Assembly: GCA_946186575.1 (NCBI GenBank)
Contig: CAMHNO010000005.1
Location: forward strand, 1-64,000
Source: an uncultured Prevotellaceae bacterium
Lineage (GTDB): Bacteria > Bacteroidota > Bacteroidia > Bacteroidales > Muribaculaceae
Direction of reading: 5' to 3'
DNA length: 64,000 nt
Below, one piece after another: positions 43,249 to 52,605 of the stretch. The translations under genes and the position numbers were made by a program. The stretch's first letter is position 1, and every line of letters starts with the position of its first letter. Below the pieces are notes generated by a model. It did not search any database. It saw nothing but the letters and a program-made list of their open reading frames with translations, and was not told where the DNA came from.

Positions 43249-43280
43249 CAAAGATAACAACTAAACCACACACTCTCCAA
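43249..43280 (-). promoter_or_regulatory. Promoter of the DUF4595 lipoprotein gene
   Basis: Minus strand: TTG (43280-43278), a 21-nt spacer, then TATCTTTG (43256-43249). Confidence 0.7.
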
Positions 43281-43355
43281 ACTATTAAACAAGTTTAACG
43301 ATTATATCACAGCAAAATGTTCAATTGGCATTAGGCTTTATGGCCGAAATAATAG

Positions 43356-43363
43356 TAACTTTG
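43356..43363 (+). promoter_or_regulatory. -7 box for the MATE exporter gene
   Basis: TAACTTTG, 14 nt before ATG 43378, so the leader is very short. The -33 region holds only TTT. Confidence 0.6.
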
Positions 43364-43377
43364 CACCGTTTTTCAAT

Positions 43378-44688
43378 ATGAATCTATCAAAAATAAACAA
43401 AGAGATAATGGCAATCTCGCTGCCAGCGATAATTGCCAACATAGCCGAGCCCTTGCTGGGTCTCTTCGACACGGGCATTGCCGGTCATTTAGGTGCCCCG
43501 CAGTTCATTGGCGCTGTGGCAGTGGGCGCTATGATGATGAACGTGCTGTACTGGAACTTTGGCTTCCTGCGCATGAGCACATCAGGAATCACAGCACAGG
43601 CCTACGGCAGCGGCTCGCAGCAGGCTCAGGTCGACACACTCGAGCGGTCGAGCATCATTGCGCTAATTGCTGGGCTGGCAATGGTTGCGCTGCAGGTACC
43701 CATCAAGTGGTTGTTGCTATGGATAATGGCACCGAGTCCTGAAGTGAGTGCCCTTGCAGGCACTTATTTCACGATTGTGGTGTGGGGTGCTCCGGCAGTG
43801 CTGCTTACGATGTCGCTCAAGGGGTGGATGCTGGGCATGCAAGACTCTCGCAGCCCAATGGTCATCTCAATAGGAGTGAATGTGCTCAACGTGATAGTGA
43901 GCCTGATTGCTGTGTACTGGCTTGAGATGGGTTTCAAGGGCGTAGCTGTGGGCACGCTCGCTTCGGTGTGGGCAGGGGTGATATATGCCCTGTGGTGCGT
44001 GTCGAAGAAATTTCCAGCTATCGCCAGCAGCCTGCGCCTGTCGCGAGCTTTCAACTTCGAGGGCAGCGCCCGTTTTTTCAAGGTGAGCGGCGACATCTTT
44101 GTGCGCTGCATCTTCATGCTCATCGTGAACCTTTACTTCATTCGCGCTGGTGCCGGCTGTGGCGACATAGTGCTTGCTGTCAACACAATGATGCAGCAAC
44201 TTTTCCATCTTTACAGCTACTTCATGGACGGCATAGCCTTTGCCGGCGAGGCAGTTGCTGGCAAATACTACGGAGCTCAAGACCACCGCTCGATGCACCG
44301 CTGTGTGCGCTGGCTCTTTGTGTGGAGCACAGCCATCACAGCCATTTTTGTCATCGCCTATAGTATTTTTCCTGAGCCCATCTTCGCGATGTTCACCAAC
44401 GATGCCAATGTAGTAATTGAGGCTATGCGCTATCACTGGTGGTGCTCTTTAGTGCCGGTGGTGAGCATGGCGGCTTTTGTGTGGGACGGAGTGTTTATTG
44501 GAGTGACGGCAAGCCGTGGCATGCTCGTGGCTGTAGCAGTGGCATGCGTTGTGTTTTTCGTGCTTTATCTCAGTCTTCCCGCAGCACTTGGCAACCACTC
44601 GCTGTGGATTGCCTTCATGGGCTTCTTGAGCACACGCAGCTTAGTGCAGACCGCCTTGTGGCTCCGCCGCTGGAGGTCGGTCACATAA
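43378..44688 (+). CDS. MATE family efflux transporter
   Basis: 436 residues with about 12 membrane segments. Seen: IMAISLPAIIANIAEPLLGLFDTGIAGHLG and the Gly/Pro-containing helices typical of the DinF-like branch of the MATE family (Na+- or H+-driven drug export). The two-fold repeat is visible, with FMDGIAFAGEAVAGKYYG starting the second lobe pore helix. It is separate from dusB, which has its own promoter. Substrate unknown. Confidence 0.93.
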   Translation: MNLSKINKEIMAISLPAIIANIAEPLLGLFDTGIAGHLGAPQFIGAVAVGAMMMNVLYWNFGFLRMSTSGITAQAYGSGSQQAQVDTLERSSIIALIAGLAMVALQVPIKWLLLWIMAPSPEVSALAGTYFTIVVWGAPAVLLTMSLKGWMLGMQDSRSPMVISIGVNVLNVIVSLIAVYWLEMGFKGVAVGTLASVWAGVIYALWCVSKKFPAIASSLRLSRAFNFEGSARFFKVSGDIFVRCIFMLIVNLYFIRAGAGCGDIVLAVNTMMQQLFHLYSYFMDGIAFAGEAVAGKYYGAQDHRSMHRCVRWLFVWSTAITAIFVIAYSIFPEPIFAMFTNDANVVIEAMRYHWWCSLVPVVSMAAFVWDGVFIGVTASRGMLVAVAVACVVFFVLYLSLPAALGNHSLWIAFMGFLSTRSLVQTALWLRRWRSVT

Positions 44689-44721
44689 CAGCCCGAAGTC
44701 ATCATTTTTTAAACTTAAGTG

Positions 44722-44752
44722 TTGCATGATGGTGGTTAAATTCTTAACTTTG
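44722..44752 (+). promoter_or_regulatory. Promoter of dusB
   Basis: TTG (44722-44724), a 20-nt spacer, then TAACTTTG (44745-44752); ATG at 44776. Confidence 0.75.
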
Positions 44753-44775
44753 CAACAATTTTAATAGCTTTATTA

Positions 44776-45780
44776 ATGAAAATAGGCAACATAGATTTAG
44801 GACCCAGGCCTGTGATGTTGGCTCCCATGGAAGACGTGACCGACGTGTCGTTCCGCCAAATCTGCCGCGAACAGGGTGCCGACATGGTTTACACCGAGTT
44901 TGTGAGTGCCGATGCAGTGATACGCAACATCGACTCAACGCTACGCAAAATGGTGATAAATGCCGGTGAGCGTCCGGCAGCTATTCAGATTTATGGTCGC
45001 GAGCTTGGACCCATGGTCGAGGCGGCCAAGATTGCACAGGAGGCCAATCCCGATGTTCTTGACCTGAACTTTGGCTGCCCAGTGAAAAAGGTTGCCCGCA
45101 AGGGTGCTGGAGCTGGATTGCTACGCAACGTGCCGCTCATGCTCGAGATTACACGCGAGGTGGTGAAAGCAGTGAAAGTTCCCGTCACCGCCAAGACTCG
45201 CCTGGGCTGGGACTGCAACAGCAAGATCATTGTGGAACTTGCCGAGCAGTTGCAAGACTGCGGCATCCAAGCACTAACAATACATGGCCGCACCCGCTCG
45301 CAAATGTATAATGGCGATGCCGACTGGACACTGATAGGCCAGGTGAAGAACAATCCCCGCATGACCATTCCCATCATTGGCAACGGCGACATCACCAGCG
45401 CCCAGAAGCTTGCCCAGCACTACGACCGCTATGGTGTGGATGGCATCATGGTTGGACGAGCATCGATAGGCGCTCCGTGGATATTCCGCGAGATGAAACA
45501 ATATCTGCTGAGTGGCACCATGCCCTCGATTAGCCGCCACGAGAAGATGGAGCTGCTACGCCGCCAAATCGATGAGAGCATCTCCCGCATCGACGAGTAT
45601 AGCGGCATCTTGCACATCCGACGCCACCTGGCAGCGACGCCGCTGCTCAAGGGCATCAAGAACTTCAGGGAAACGCGCATTGCCATGCTTCGCGCAAGCA
45701 CCAAAGCCGAACTCATGCGCATCCTCGACCACATTGAGCAAGACATATTCCCTACGCTCAGCGAGCAAGAACCTAAATAA
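44776..45780 (+). CDS. dusB: tRNA-dihydrouridine synthase DusB
   Basis: 334 residues. FMN-dependent reduction of uridines in the tRNA D-loop with NADPH. Seen: LAPMEDVTDVSFRQICRE, VYTEFVSADA, QIYGRE, DLNFGCPVKKVARKGAGAGLL with the catalytic Cys, ALTIHGRTRSQMYNG, IPIIGNGDI and VDGIMVGRASIGAPWIF. The C-terminal helical domain follows. DusB is the form normally found in Bacteroidota. It is followed after 28 bp by rpoN, likely on the same transcript. Confidence 0.95.
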   Translation: MKIGNIDLGPRPVMLAPMEDVTDVSFRQICREQGADMVYTEFVSADAVIRNIDSTLRKMVINAGERPAAIQIYGRELGPMVEAAKIAQEANPDVLDLNFGCPVKKVARKGAGAGLLRNVPLMLEITREVVKAVKVPVTAKTRLGWDCNSKIIVELAEQLQDCGIQALTIHGRTRSQMYNGDADWTLIGQVKNNPRMTIPIIGNGDITSAQKLAQHYDRYGVDGIMVGRASIGAPWIFREMKQYLLSGTMPSISRHEKMELLRRQIDESISRIDEYSGILHIRRHLAATPLLKGIKNFRETRIAMLRASTKAELMRILDHIEQDIFPTLSEQEPK

Positions 45781-45808
45781 ATGTGAAACAAAATATCAAG
45801 CAACAATC

Positions 45809-47329
45809 ATGAGCGACAATAACGACTTCAAGCAAATACAAAAACTGAGCCAGGAACAGGTGCAAGTGCAACGCGCTCACCAGAATCAGGTGATACTGGG
45901 CCAGCTCATTGAGATGAACGATGAGGAGATAAAAGACCGCATCGAGCTTGAACTTGACGATAATCCAGCACTGGAGCAAGCCGACGAGCATGAGCAAGCC
46001 GACAACTACTCTAAAGCTGACGACGAGAGCAATGACGACGAGAACACAAGCGAGGTGGACAAGGGTGACGAAGACCCCTTTGAGTCGCCCTATGCCCAGA
46101 ACGATGACGATGACACCGACACTGGCGACGACGGACTGGCTTTTATCCAGACGCGGCGACGCTCTGGCACCGAAGGCGAGAGTTATCGACCACCGGTGGT
46201 GAACGAGGAGTCGATGTATGAGATGCTCATGGCTCAGGTGCGAGAGCGCGACCTCGACGAGAGGCAACTGCTAATTGCCGAGTATATCATAGGCGAGATC
46301 GATGACGATGGCTTGATGCGGCGTTCTATACCCTCGATATGCGGCGACATCATCTCTCGCGAGAACGAATTTGTCACTCCACAAGAGGTAGAGGAAGTGC
46401 TCGAGGTAATCCAAGACCTGGAGCCCGCAGGGATAGGCGCCACAAGCACCCAAGAGTGCATTTTGTTCCAGATTGAGGACATGAAGGGTGTTGACATGCA
46501 AGCGGCTCAAGTGGCTCACGCTATCATCAAGGAGCACTTCAACGCCTACGAGAAGCACCATTACGACAAAATTCTCAGCAATCTGGGCATCGACAAGGAA
46601 CTCTTTGCTCGTGCCGACCAGATTATCAAGCGCACCAATCCCCGTCCGGGCAACATCTTTGGCACTGGCGAGCGCATGGGCAATGCCACTCACATCACCC
46701 CCGACTTCATTGTCACTACCGATAACGACAAGCTGCAACTAACTGTGGTGAACGACATCCCCGAACTGCAAATCTCAGAGAGCTATCAGCTTGAATACAA
46801 ACGCATCACAAGCAACAAAAGCAAAACCGTGAAAGAGCGCGACGAGGACGTGCTCATCAAGCGACAATATGAGAATGCAAGCAACTTCATCAAACTCCTG
46901 AAGATGAGGCAGGAAAAGCTGTTCAACATCATGAAGGCAATAATGCTCAAGCAGCAGGAGTTCTTCATCACTGGCGACACCATGACCCTCAAGCCAATGG
47001 TTCTGAACGACATTGCCGAAGCTACGGGCTATGACGTGTCGACAATCTCAAGAGCACATCAAAACAAATATGTCGACACCAACTGGGGCATCTTCGACTT
47101 GAAGTACTTCTTCAGCAAGGGACTTGACGATAACGACCAGGTGTCGTCAACGGCTATCAAGGAGACACTCAAGCAACTCATCGACAACGAGGACAAGAAA
47201 AAGCCCCTGAGCGACGAGCAGCTGTGCCAAGCATTGCAGGAAAAAGGCTTCCCCATCAAGAGGCGCACTGTGGCAAAATATCGCGACAGCCTGGGTCTGC
47301 CAGTAGCTCGCCAGCGCAAGTCGTTATAA
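45809..47329 (+). CDS. rpoN: RNA polymerase sigma-54 factor
   Basis: 506 residues from ATG 45809 (the frame is open upstream inside dusB). Region I is Gln-rich (QIQKLSQEQVQVQRAHQNQVILGQLIEMNDEEI), region II strongly acidic (about residues 50-120), then the core-binding domain (YIIGEIDDDG, LEPAGIGATSTQECIL) and the DNA-binding domain (DIAEATGYDVSTISRAHQNKYV) ending with the RpoN box RRTVAKYRDSLG. Sigma-54 directs promoters at -24/-12 and needs AAA+ activators; none is encoded here. It is typical in Bacteroidales. Confidence 0.95.
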   Translation: MSDNNDFKQIQKLSQEQVQVQRAHQNQVILGQLIEMNDEEIKDRIELELDDNPALEQADEHEQADNYSKADDESNDDENTSEVDKGDEDPFESPYAQNDDDDTDTGDDGLAFIQTRRRSGTEGESYRPPVVNEESMYEMLMAQVRERDLDERQLLIAEYIIGEIDDDGLMRRSIPSICGDIISRENEFVTPQEVEEVLEVIQDLEPAGIGATSTQECILFQIEDMKGVDMQAAQVAHAIIKEHFNAYEKHHYDKILSNLGIDKELFARADQIIKRTNPRPGNIFGTGERMGNATHITPDFIVTTDNDKLQLTVVNDIPELQISESYQLEYKRITSNKSKTVKERDEDVLIKRQYENASNFIKLLKMRQEKLFNIMKAIMLKQQEFFITGDTMTLKPMVLNDIAEATGYDVSTISRAHQNKYVDTNWGIFDLKYFFSKGLDDNDQVSSTAIKETLKQLIDNEDKKKPLSDEQLCQALQEKGFPIKRRTVAKYRDSLGLPVARQRKSL

Positions 47330-47353
47330 CCCATAACCGATAACCCACAACTC
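47326..47353 (+). repeat. Heptamer array after rpoN
   Basis: ATAACCC, ATAACCG, ATAACCC, ACAACTC (four 7-bp units in register), overlapping the rpoN stop codon. Confidence 0.8.
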
Positions 47354-47372
47354 AAAAAACAGCATTCATCCC

Positions 47373-48023
47373 ATGACTTCGCATTTAGCAAGAATAAGAC
47401 TGCTCACCGAGCTTGCAAAGCTCGTCTCGACGGTATTGAGCCCATTGCTCACCCCGAGCTATGGAATGTTCCTTGCTATAAACATCTCGCCCAAGGTGCT
47501 TGATGGCACTGGTCAGCGAGCATGGCTCCTTGTGATTTTTTTAGGCATCACTTGCATGCTTCCTATGGCTACCATAGCCGTGCTTCACAATTTCAACATT
47601 GTGAAAGACAAGCGCATGACACGCCGCAGAGAGCGTTTGATTCCCTACTTGACGGCAGCAGCCTACTACGGAATTGCCGTGTGGTACCTCATGTACAACC
47701 ACGAGCCGCAGTGGCTGGCTATGTACGTTGCTGGTGGTGGCTTAGCATGCCTTGTGTCGGCAATTGTCAACCTCAGGTGGAAAATCAGTGCTCACATGGC
47801 AGGAATTGGAGGAGTGCTGGCATTTCTGTGGCAGCTCGATGCAATGGAGCTCTCGGTGATTAGCCCTGTGTGGATGACATTTTTCATTTGCACAACCATC
47901 ATGCTCTGTGGCGTGCTGGGCAGCGCCCGCATGCTGCTCAAGCGCCACGACTTCCTTCAGGTGCTTGCCGGCTTCGTCAACGGACTGGTGTGTGTGTCGC
48001 TGATGATGCGCCTGTTTGGATAA
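47373..48023 (+). CDS. PAP2-like membrane protein
   Basis: 216 residues with six predicted membrane helices. LIPYLTAAAYYGIAVWYLM and RWKISAHMAGIGGVLAFL resemble the PAP2-superfamily proteins that lie after rpoN in Bacteroidales, but the complete KxxxxxxRP / PSGH / SRxxxxxHxxxD phosphatase motif is not seen (only SAH). It may be a non-catalytic relative. 43 bp after rpoN. Confidence 0.65.
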   Translation: MTSHLARIRLLTELAKLVSTVLSPLLTPSYGMFLAINISPKVLDGTGQRAWLLVIFLGITCMLPMATIAVLHNFNIVKDKRMTRRRERLIPYLTAAAYYGIAVWYLMYNHEPQWLAMYVAGGGLACLVSAIVNLRWKISAHMAGIGGVLAFLWQLDAMELSVISPVWMTFFICTTIMLCGVLGSARMLLKRHDFLQVLAGFVNGLVCVSLMMRLFG

Positions 48024-48091
48024 ATTAGGCTGCACGTCGGCATAAAACAATAACGTTACATCTTTCAATGCATAAAAAGTAAATAACTAAC

Positions 48092-49903
48092 ATGTTCAAC
48101 TACCATCGCCGCAAGACAGTCACAGTCAACATAGGTCACACACCGCTCGGAAGCAACTTCCCAGTGAGGGTACAGTCGATGACAAGTACGTCGACTAACG
48201 ATATCGAGGCCAGCGTGGCACAGTGCCTGCGCATTGCCCAAGCAGGGGCTCACTACGTGCGACTGACCACTCAAGGTGTGCGTGAGGCCGAAAACTTGGG
48301 AATCATTCGCACACGCCTGCATGAGCTTGGATGCACAGTGCCCTTGGTTGCCGACATTCATTTCAATCCCCGAGCCGCCATGGCAGCAGCACAGATTACC
48401 GACAAGGTGCGCATCAATCCTGGCAACTTTGTCGACCCTGCCCGTCAGTTCAAGAGCTTGAGCTATACTACCCAGGAATATCAAGCCGAACTGCAGCGCA
48501 TACACGACAAGCTGGTGCCGTTCATTGAGCTGTGCCGAGAGCATGGAACAGCAGTGCGACTGGGCGTGAACCACGGTTCACTGAGCGACCGCATCATGAG
48601 CCGTTATGGCAACACCGCTGCCGGCATGGTCGAGAGCGTGATGGAATACTTGCGCGTGTTTGTCGAGCAGCAGTTCTCCGATGTGGTAATCTCGATGAAA
48701 GCCTCGAATGTGGTGGTCATGGTAGAGGCTGTGCGGAGGCTTGTCGATGCCATGGATCGTGAGGACATGCACTTCCCGCTGCACTTGGGAGTGACCGAGG
48801 CAGGATTTGGCGAGGATGGCCGCATCAAGAGCGCCGTGGGCATTGGAGCGCTGATGAGCCAGGGAATGGGCGACACCATTCGCGTGTCGCTAAGCGAAGA
48901 TCCCGAGCTCGAGGTGCCAGTGGCAAACAAGCTCGTCGAGTATATAGCCAGCCGCAATGAGCATCCACACATCGGAGGGCATTACTATGAAGGCTATGAC
49001 CCGCTCAGGCCTGAACGACGCATCGCACCGAGCATTGCGGGCATGGTGGGCGGAAAGAAGCCCATAGTCATAGCATCGTGCCACCCCCTGGATATTGATG
49101 GCAACCGACACCCCGACTTCTACTATAGCAAGTCTGGAGCGCACAACAAGGACGACATGTTCATTGTGCCTGCAAGTGCTTATAGTGGTGAGAGCAACAC
49201 TTCTCCCCTATTCACGCTCGAAAACTGGGACAACTCGGTCGAAGCGCCCCTCAAGTGGCTTGAAGTGCCAGCCAGCACACCTGCCGAGAGGCTTCATTTC
49301 GTTAAAGACCTCGACAATGTGGCACTCATCATCAGCCCCGATAACACCAACATTCCTGGCTGCCAACAGGCACTCATTCACTCACTGGTTGATGCTGGGC
49401 TCAAGTGCCCGATGATTCTTCACAATGCCTATCTCGACAACGAAAGCGAATGGTTGCAAGTGAAGGCTGGCGCCGATCTGGGCGCTGTACTCCTTAACGG
49501 GTTGGGCGACGGCATCTGGCTCGAAGCACCACACTACCACAATCCTAACGAGGTGGTGGGCTTTGCCTTTGCCATCCTTCAGGCAGCACGCCTGCGCACA
49601 ACCAAGACCGAGTTCATCTCATGCCCGAGCTGCGGACGCACGATGTTTGACCTGCAGACCACCGTGCACCGCGTGCAAGAAGCCACATCCCACCTCACCC
49701 ACCTGAAAATAGGCGTGATGGGATGCGTGGTGAATGGTCCTGGCGAGATGGCCGACGCCGACTATGGCTATGTGGGTGCCGCAGTGGGCAAGATAAGCCT
49801 TTACAAGGGCAAACAATGCATCGAGAAGAACATTCCCGAGGACCAAGCCATTACCCGCCTTATTGCCCTGATTAAAGAAAATGGCGACTGGGTGGACCCT
49901 TGA
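48092..49903 (+). CDS. ispG: (E)-4-hydroxy-3-methylbut-2-enyl-diphosphate synthase, long form
   Basis: 603 residues, against about 370 in most bacteria. Penultimate step of the MEP isoprenoid pathway. The N-terminal TIM barrel shows VRVQSMTSTSTNDIEASVAQ, ADIHFNPRAA and INPGNF; a large insertion of about 230 residues (about 270-490) follows, as in plant and Bacteroidota/Chlamydiae enzymes. The C-terminal domain has the 4Fe-4S ligands Cys511, Cys514, Cys545 and Glu552 (SCPSCGRT, GCVVNGPGEM). Start ATG 48092, after a 68-bp gap. Confidence 0.96.
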   Translation: MFNYHRRKTVTVNIGHTPLGSNFPVRVQSMTSTSTNDIEASVAQCLRIAQAGAHYVRLTTQGVREAENLGIIRTRLHELGCTVPLVADIHFNPRAAMAAAQITDKVRINPGNFVDPARQFKSLSYTTQEYQAELQRIHDKLVPFIELCREHGTAVRLGVNHGSLSDRIMSRYGNTAAGMVESVMEYLRVFVEQQFSDVVISMKASNVVVMVEAVRRLVDAMDREDMHFPLHLGVTEAGFGEDGRIKSAVGIGALMSQGMGDTIRVSLSEDPELEVPVANKLVEYIASRNEHPHIGGHYYEGYDPLRPERRIAPSIAGMVGGKKPIVIASCHPLDIDGNRHPDFYYSKSGAHNKDDMFIVPASAYSGESNTSPLFTLENWDNSVEAPLKWLEVPASTPAERLHFVKDLDNVALIISPDNTNIPGCQQALIHSLVDAGLKCPMILHNAYLDNESEWLQVKAGADLGAVLLNGLGDGIWLEAPHYHNPNEVVGFAFAILQAARLRTTKTEFISCPSCGRTMFDLQTTVHRVQEATSHLTHLKIGVMGCVVNGPGEMADADYGYVGAAVGKISLYKGKQCIEKNIPEDQAITRLIALIKENGDWVDP

Positions 49904-50014
49904 TTTAAACATAATTAATTGTTGGTGCTTGATTCACAATCGGTCACGATCATAAAAACGCTGCATTGCTAAAGCAAATGGCTCAACCAACGGCAAAAAA
50001 ACACCGACAGATAG

Positions 50015-50044
50015 CTAAAAACTAAAAACTATTGCGTATCTTTG
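50015..50044 (+). promoter_or_regulatory. Promoter of the GT2 gene with two heptamers
   Basis: TATCTTTG at 50037-50044, preceded by CTAAAAA twice (50015-50028). The leader to ATG 50096 is about 45 nt. The rest of 49904-50014 holds no gene. Confidence 0.65.
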
Positions 50045-50095
50045 TAGCAAATTTAAGAATCAACTGTTGCACAAAAGAGAGAGAAAGACAAGGCA

Positions 50096-51280
50096 ATGAT
50101 CTTCTCGCTAAATATACATTATATTATATGGTGCTTGCTGGGGGTGGCGCTTGTGCTATCGCTGGTGTGGGTAGTGTGGTATAACAGCCGTAGCATGAAG
50201 CTGTTAAAGTTCATCAAATACAAGGAACGCACACGCCGCTACCTTTATCCCGAAGACCTACCCAGCGTGTCGGTTATCGTCTTTGCCAACAACGATGAGA
50301 AATGGCTCAACAAGTTCTTGCCTGCTATTATGCGGCAAAAGTACCCGTCACCCTTCGAGGTGATTGTGGTGGACGACGCGTCGTTCGACGGCACCAAGGA
50401 TCTCGTGGGCGAGATGATGGTCTACTTCGACCACCTGAAAATCGTCACTGTACCCGACCAAACTCGCTCACTCTCACGCAAGAAACTGGCAGTGATGCTC
50501 GGCATTAAGGCTTCGCAACACGACATAGTGCTCACAACCAACGCTAACTGCCAGATTCACAGCGACCGATGGCTGATGGCAATGATGCGCAACTTCGGGC
50601 CTGGTGTCGACATCGTACTGGGCTATTCGCACTTTGCCCACGACAACGATCGCGGCATAGGCAAGAACTATCGTGTGCTCGACGAGATGACCACCGCGAT
50701 GCAATGGATATTGAGCGCCGCCAAGGGCAAACCCTACCGAGGCACAAGCGACAACCTTGCCTATCGCAAGGAGGTGTTCTTCAACAACAAGGGCTTCTCC
50801 AAGTCGCTCGACATGAAATGGGGCGACGACGACATCTTCATCAGCGAGATAGCCACCAGCCGCAATACCCGTCTGGAACTGATACCAGCAAGCTATGCCA
50901 CATCTCACTACGACGACCTGCCTCATGCCTTCAGCACCCTAAAATCGCGCCGCGACTTCACCTCGCGCCATGTGAAATACAAGACACAGTTCCGTTGTCA
51001 GGCTTGGATGTCGCTGCTCTACTGGTTGCGACTGGCTGCAATTGTCACTGCCGTCACGCTGTGCTATACTAATCTGGCCGTGATTGGCGCTGCAGCCATC
51101 ATCCTTCTCATCACATGGCTGCCCATGATGCTGGCCACCTTCCGCAACTGCTACCTGCTGCGGCTTCCTTTGCTGTTGTTCTCAGTTCCCTTGATGACTC
51201 TCATCCGTCCCATTATCAACACGGGCTACAAAATCAAAGGCCTCTTCACCCGCAAGAACAACTACACCTCAATTATGTGA
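50096..51280 (+). CDS. Membrane-anchored family 2 glycosyltransferase
   Basis: 394 residues. One N-terminal membrane helix (about residues 8-28), a GT-A domain (PSVSVIVFANNDEKWLNKFLPA, VIVVDDASFDGTKDL, TNANCQIHSDRWL in the DXD region, GDDDIFISEIA) and two or three C-terminal membrane helices (about 310-370). The layout resembles bacterial GT2 enzymes that make and move polysaccharide. Acceptor unknown. The acyltransferase that follows after 32 bp might decorate the same polymer (inference). Confidence 0.85.
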   Translation: MIFSLNIHYIIWCLLGVALVLSLVWVVWYNSRSMKLLKFIKYKERTRRYLYPEDLPSVSVIVFANNDEKWLNKFLPAIMRQKYPSPFEVIVVDDASFDGTKDLVGEMMVYFDHLKIVTVPDQTRSLSRKKLAVMLGIKASQHDIVLTTNANCQIHSDRWLMAMMRNFGPGVDIVLGYSHFAHDNDRGIGKNYRVLDEMTTAMQWILSAAKGKPYRGTSDNLAYRKEVFFNNKGFSKSLDMKWGDDDIFISEIATSRNTRLELIPASYATSHYDDLPHAFSTLKSRRDFTSRHVKYKTQFRCQAWMSLLYWLRLAAIVTAVTLCYTNLAVIGAAAIILLITWLPMMLATFRNCYLLRLPLLLFSVPLMTLIRPIINTGYKIKGLFTRKNNYTSIM

Positions 51281-51312
51281 GACACCTGAAATCCGACTTC
51301 TGACATCTCATT

Positions 51313-52323
51313 ATGATTAAAACACTCACCAGCTGGCGTGGCATCTTTGCCCTGTGCATCGTGTGTTTCCACTTTGCGATGCACGAGTTTGACCAGATGG
51401 CCTATGCCGGGGTGACGTTCTTCTTCATGCTCAGTGGCTTTCTGGTAACATTCCACCACAAGCACATTGCCAGTGCCAAGCAATTCTACAGGCGGCGCAT
51501 GTGGCGCATCTTTCCACTTCACTGGCTTGCTCTGACGCTGATGATAATCCTCGACCTTGCCATTATGCACAAGTTCCATTACCAATGGGACCTACCGCTG
51601 CATGTGGTGCTGTTGCAATCGTGGGTGCCAAGCGAGCAGGTGTTCTACAACTACAGCATCCACTCCTGGTTCTTGAGTTCACTGCTGGCATGCGTCATTT
51701 TCACCCCACTGCTGCTCAAGTTCTTGCAGCTTTCGAGCCGCAGGGTGGCATGGACAGCAATCATTGTGGCGTGCGCAGCAGTGGCAGCTGTCAACATTAC
51801 CGGCACCGACAGCTTGCGCAGCTACCTCTATGTGTGTCCTCTCGCCCGCATGGTAGATTACAGCTTGGGCATGATACTCGGCGCAACGATGCGTGAGCGC
51901 CCCAGCTCCAAGCCTTACTCCACAATTCGAGCCACAGTCATCGAGGTGGCCACTCTGGCGGTGTTTGCAACATTCATCGCTGCACATGCCAGTGGCAATG
52001 CAGTTGTGGCACAACTTGAAAACTCGGCCATGTGGTGGATTCCCATGTCGCTATTGCTGGTGTCGTGCACATTGCTGCATGGCAGCGAGGGACTGATTGG
52101 CAGACTCTTGAGCATCAAGCCACTGGTGTGGCTCGGCGAGATAAGCTTCGAGGTCTACATTCTGCAAAAGCTGGTCAACAATGCATTCTGTTACCTTGTG
52201 GCACCCTTCTGTGGCCACTACGGTATTCTCATCTACGACTACAGCTTCGCCTGCACTCTTCCGCTGCTCATCGTCACCGCATGGGCAGTGCACAAAGCAT
52301 TCAACTACTTATCACACCCCTAA
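51313..52323 (+). CDS. Acyltransferase-3 family membrane protein
   Basis: 336 residues, about ten membrane helices. It opens LTSWRGIFALCIVCFHFAMHEF, with the conserved Arg and His of the OafA/NodX family, then FFFMLSGFLVTFHHK and RRMWRIFPLHWLALTL. These enzymes transfer acyl groups (often O-acetyl) to cell-surface sugars. Cotranscribed with the GT2 upstream. A remnant of a related gene is at 37620-37733. Confidence 0.93.
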   Translation: MIKTLTSWRGIFALCIVCFHFAMHEFDQMAYAGVTFFFMLSGFLVTFHHKHIASAKQFYRRRMWRIFPLHWLALTLMIILDLAIMHKFHYQWDLPLHVVLLQSWVPSEQVFYNYSIHSWFLSSLLACVIFTPLLLKFLQLSSRRVAWTAIIVACAAVAAVNITGTDSLRSYLYVCPLARMVDYSLGMILGATMRERPSSKPYSTIRATVIEVATLAVFATFIAAHASGNAVVAQLENSAMWWIPMSLLLVSCTLLHGSEGLIGRLLSIKPLVWLGEISFEVYILQKLVNNAFCYLVAPFCGHYGILIYDYSFACTLPLLIVTAWAVHKAFNYLSHP

Positions 52324-52344
52324 ATCATCCTGAAAAACAAGTTC

Positions 52345-52370
52345 GTGAAGGGCCGCCCTGCGGCCTTAAG
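52345..52370 (+). repeat. Hairpin with a REP-like plan (weak)
   Basis: GTGA, AG, hairpin GGCCGC-CCT-GCGGCC (6-3-6), TTAAG. It shares the 4-2-15-TT(C/A)A layout with the REP-like elements but differs at both conserved ends. It could instead be a terminator for the acyltransferase gene, though a T-run is missing. The rest of 52371-52530 shows no gene. Confidence 0.4.
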
Positions 52371-52530
52371 ATTGTTACATCTCCGGTGCTATAACTAAAA
52401 AGATATTAGCGCAAAGCACAGTAATATTAAGTGCAAAGCACGGCAAAGAACAAGTTTGCGAGGAGCCTCAAAAAGATGTCGCCACTTTCAGACCTCTTTC
52501 GGTTAATAATTATTAAATATCGAGATATTT

Positions 52531-52563
52531 TTATCGTTTTTCGATAAATATGATATATCTTTG
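52531..52563 (+). promoter_or_regulatory. Promoter and probable XRE operator of the DUF2975 operon
   Basis: TATCTTTG (52556-52563) is the -7 box. Just upstream TTATCG-TTTTT-CGATAA (52531-52547) is a perfect inverted repeat covering the -33 region, and ATATC-GA-GATAT (52517-52528) is a second one with the same TATC core. Such placement fits a repressor site; the XRE protein encoded downstream is the natural candidate. Confidence 0.6.
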
Positions 52564-52605
52564 CAGGCGAAATCAATCTTATTAACTTTAAATCTTTTTT
52601 TCGTT

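Noticed and set aside
49904-50095. Possible tRNA or small RNA gene
   Set aside because: Only a short TTGCTAAAGCAA-type hairpin is present; no cloverleaf or conserved tRNA boxes can be built.
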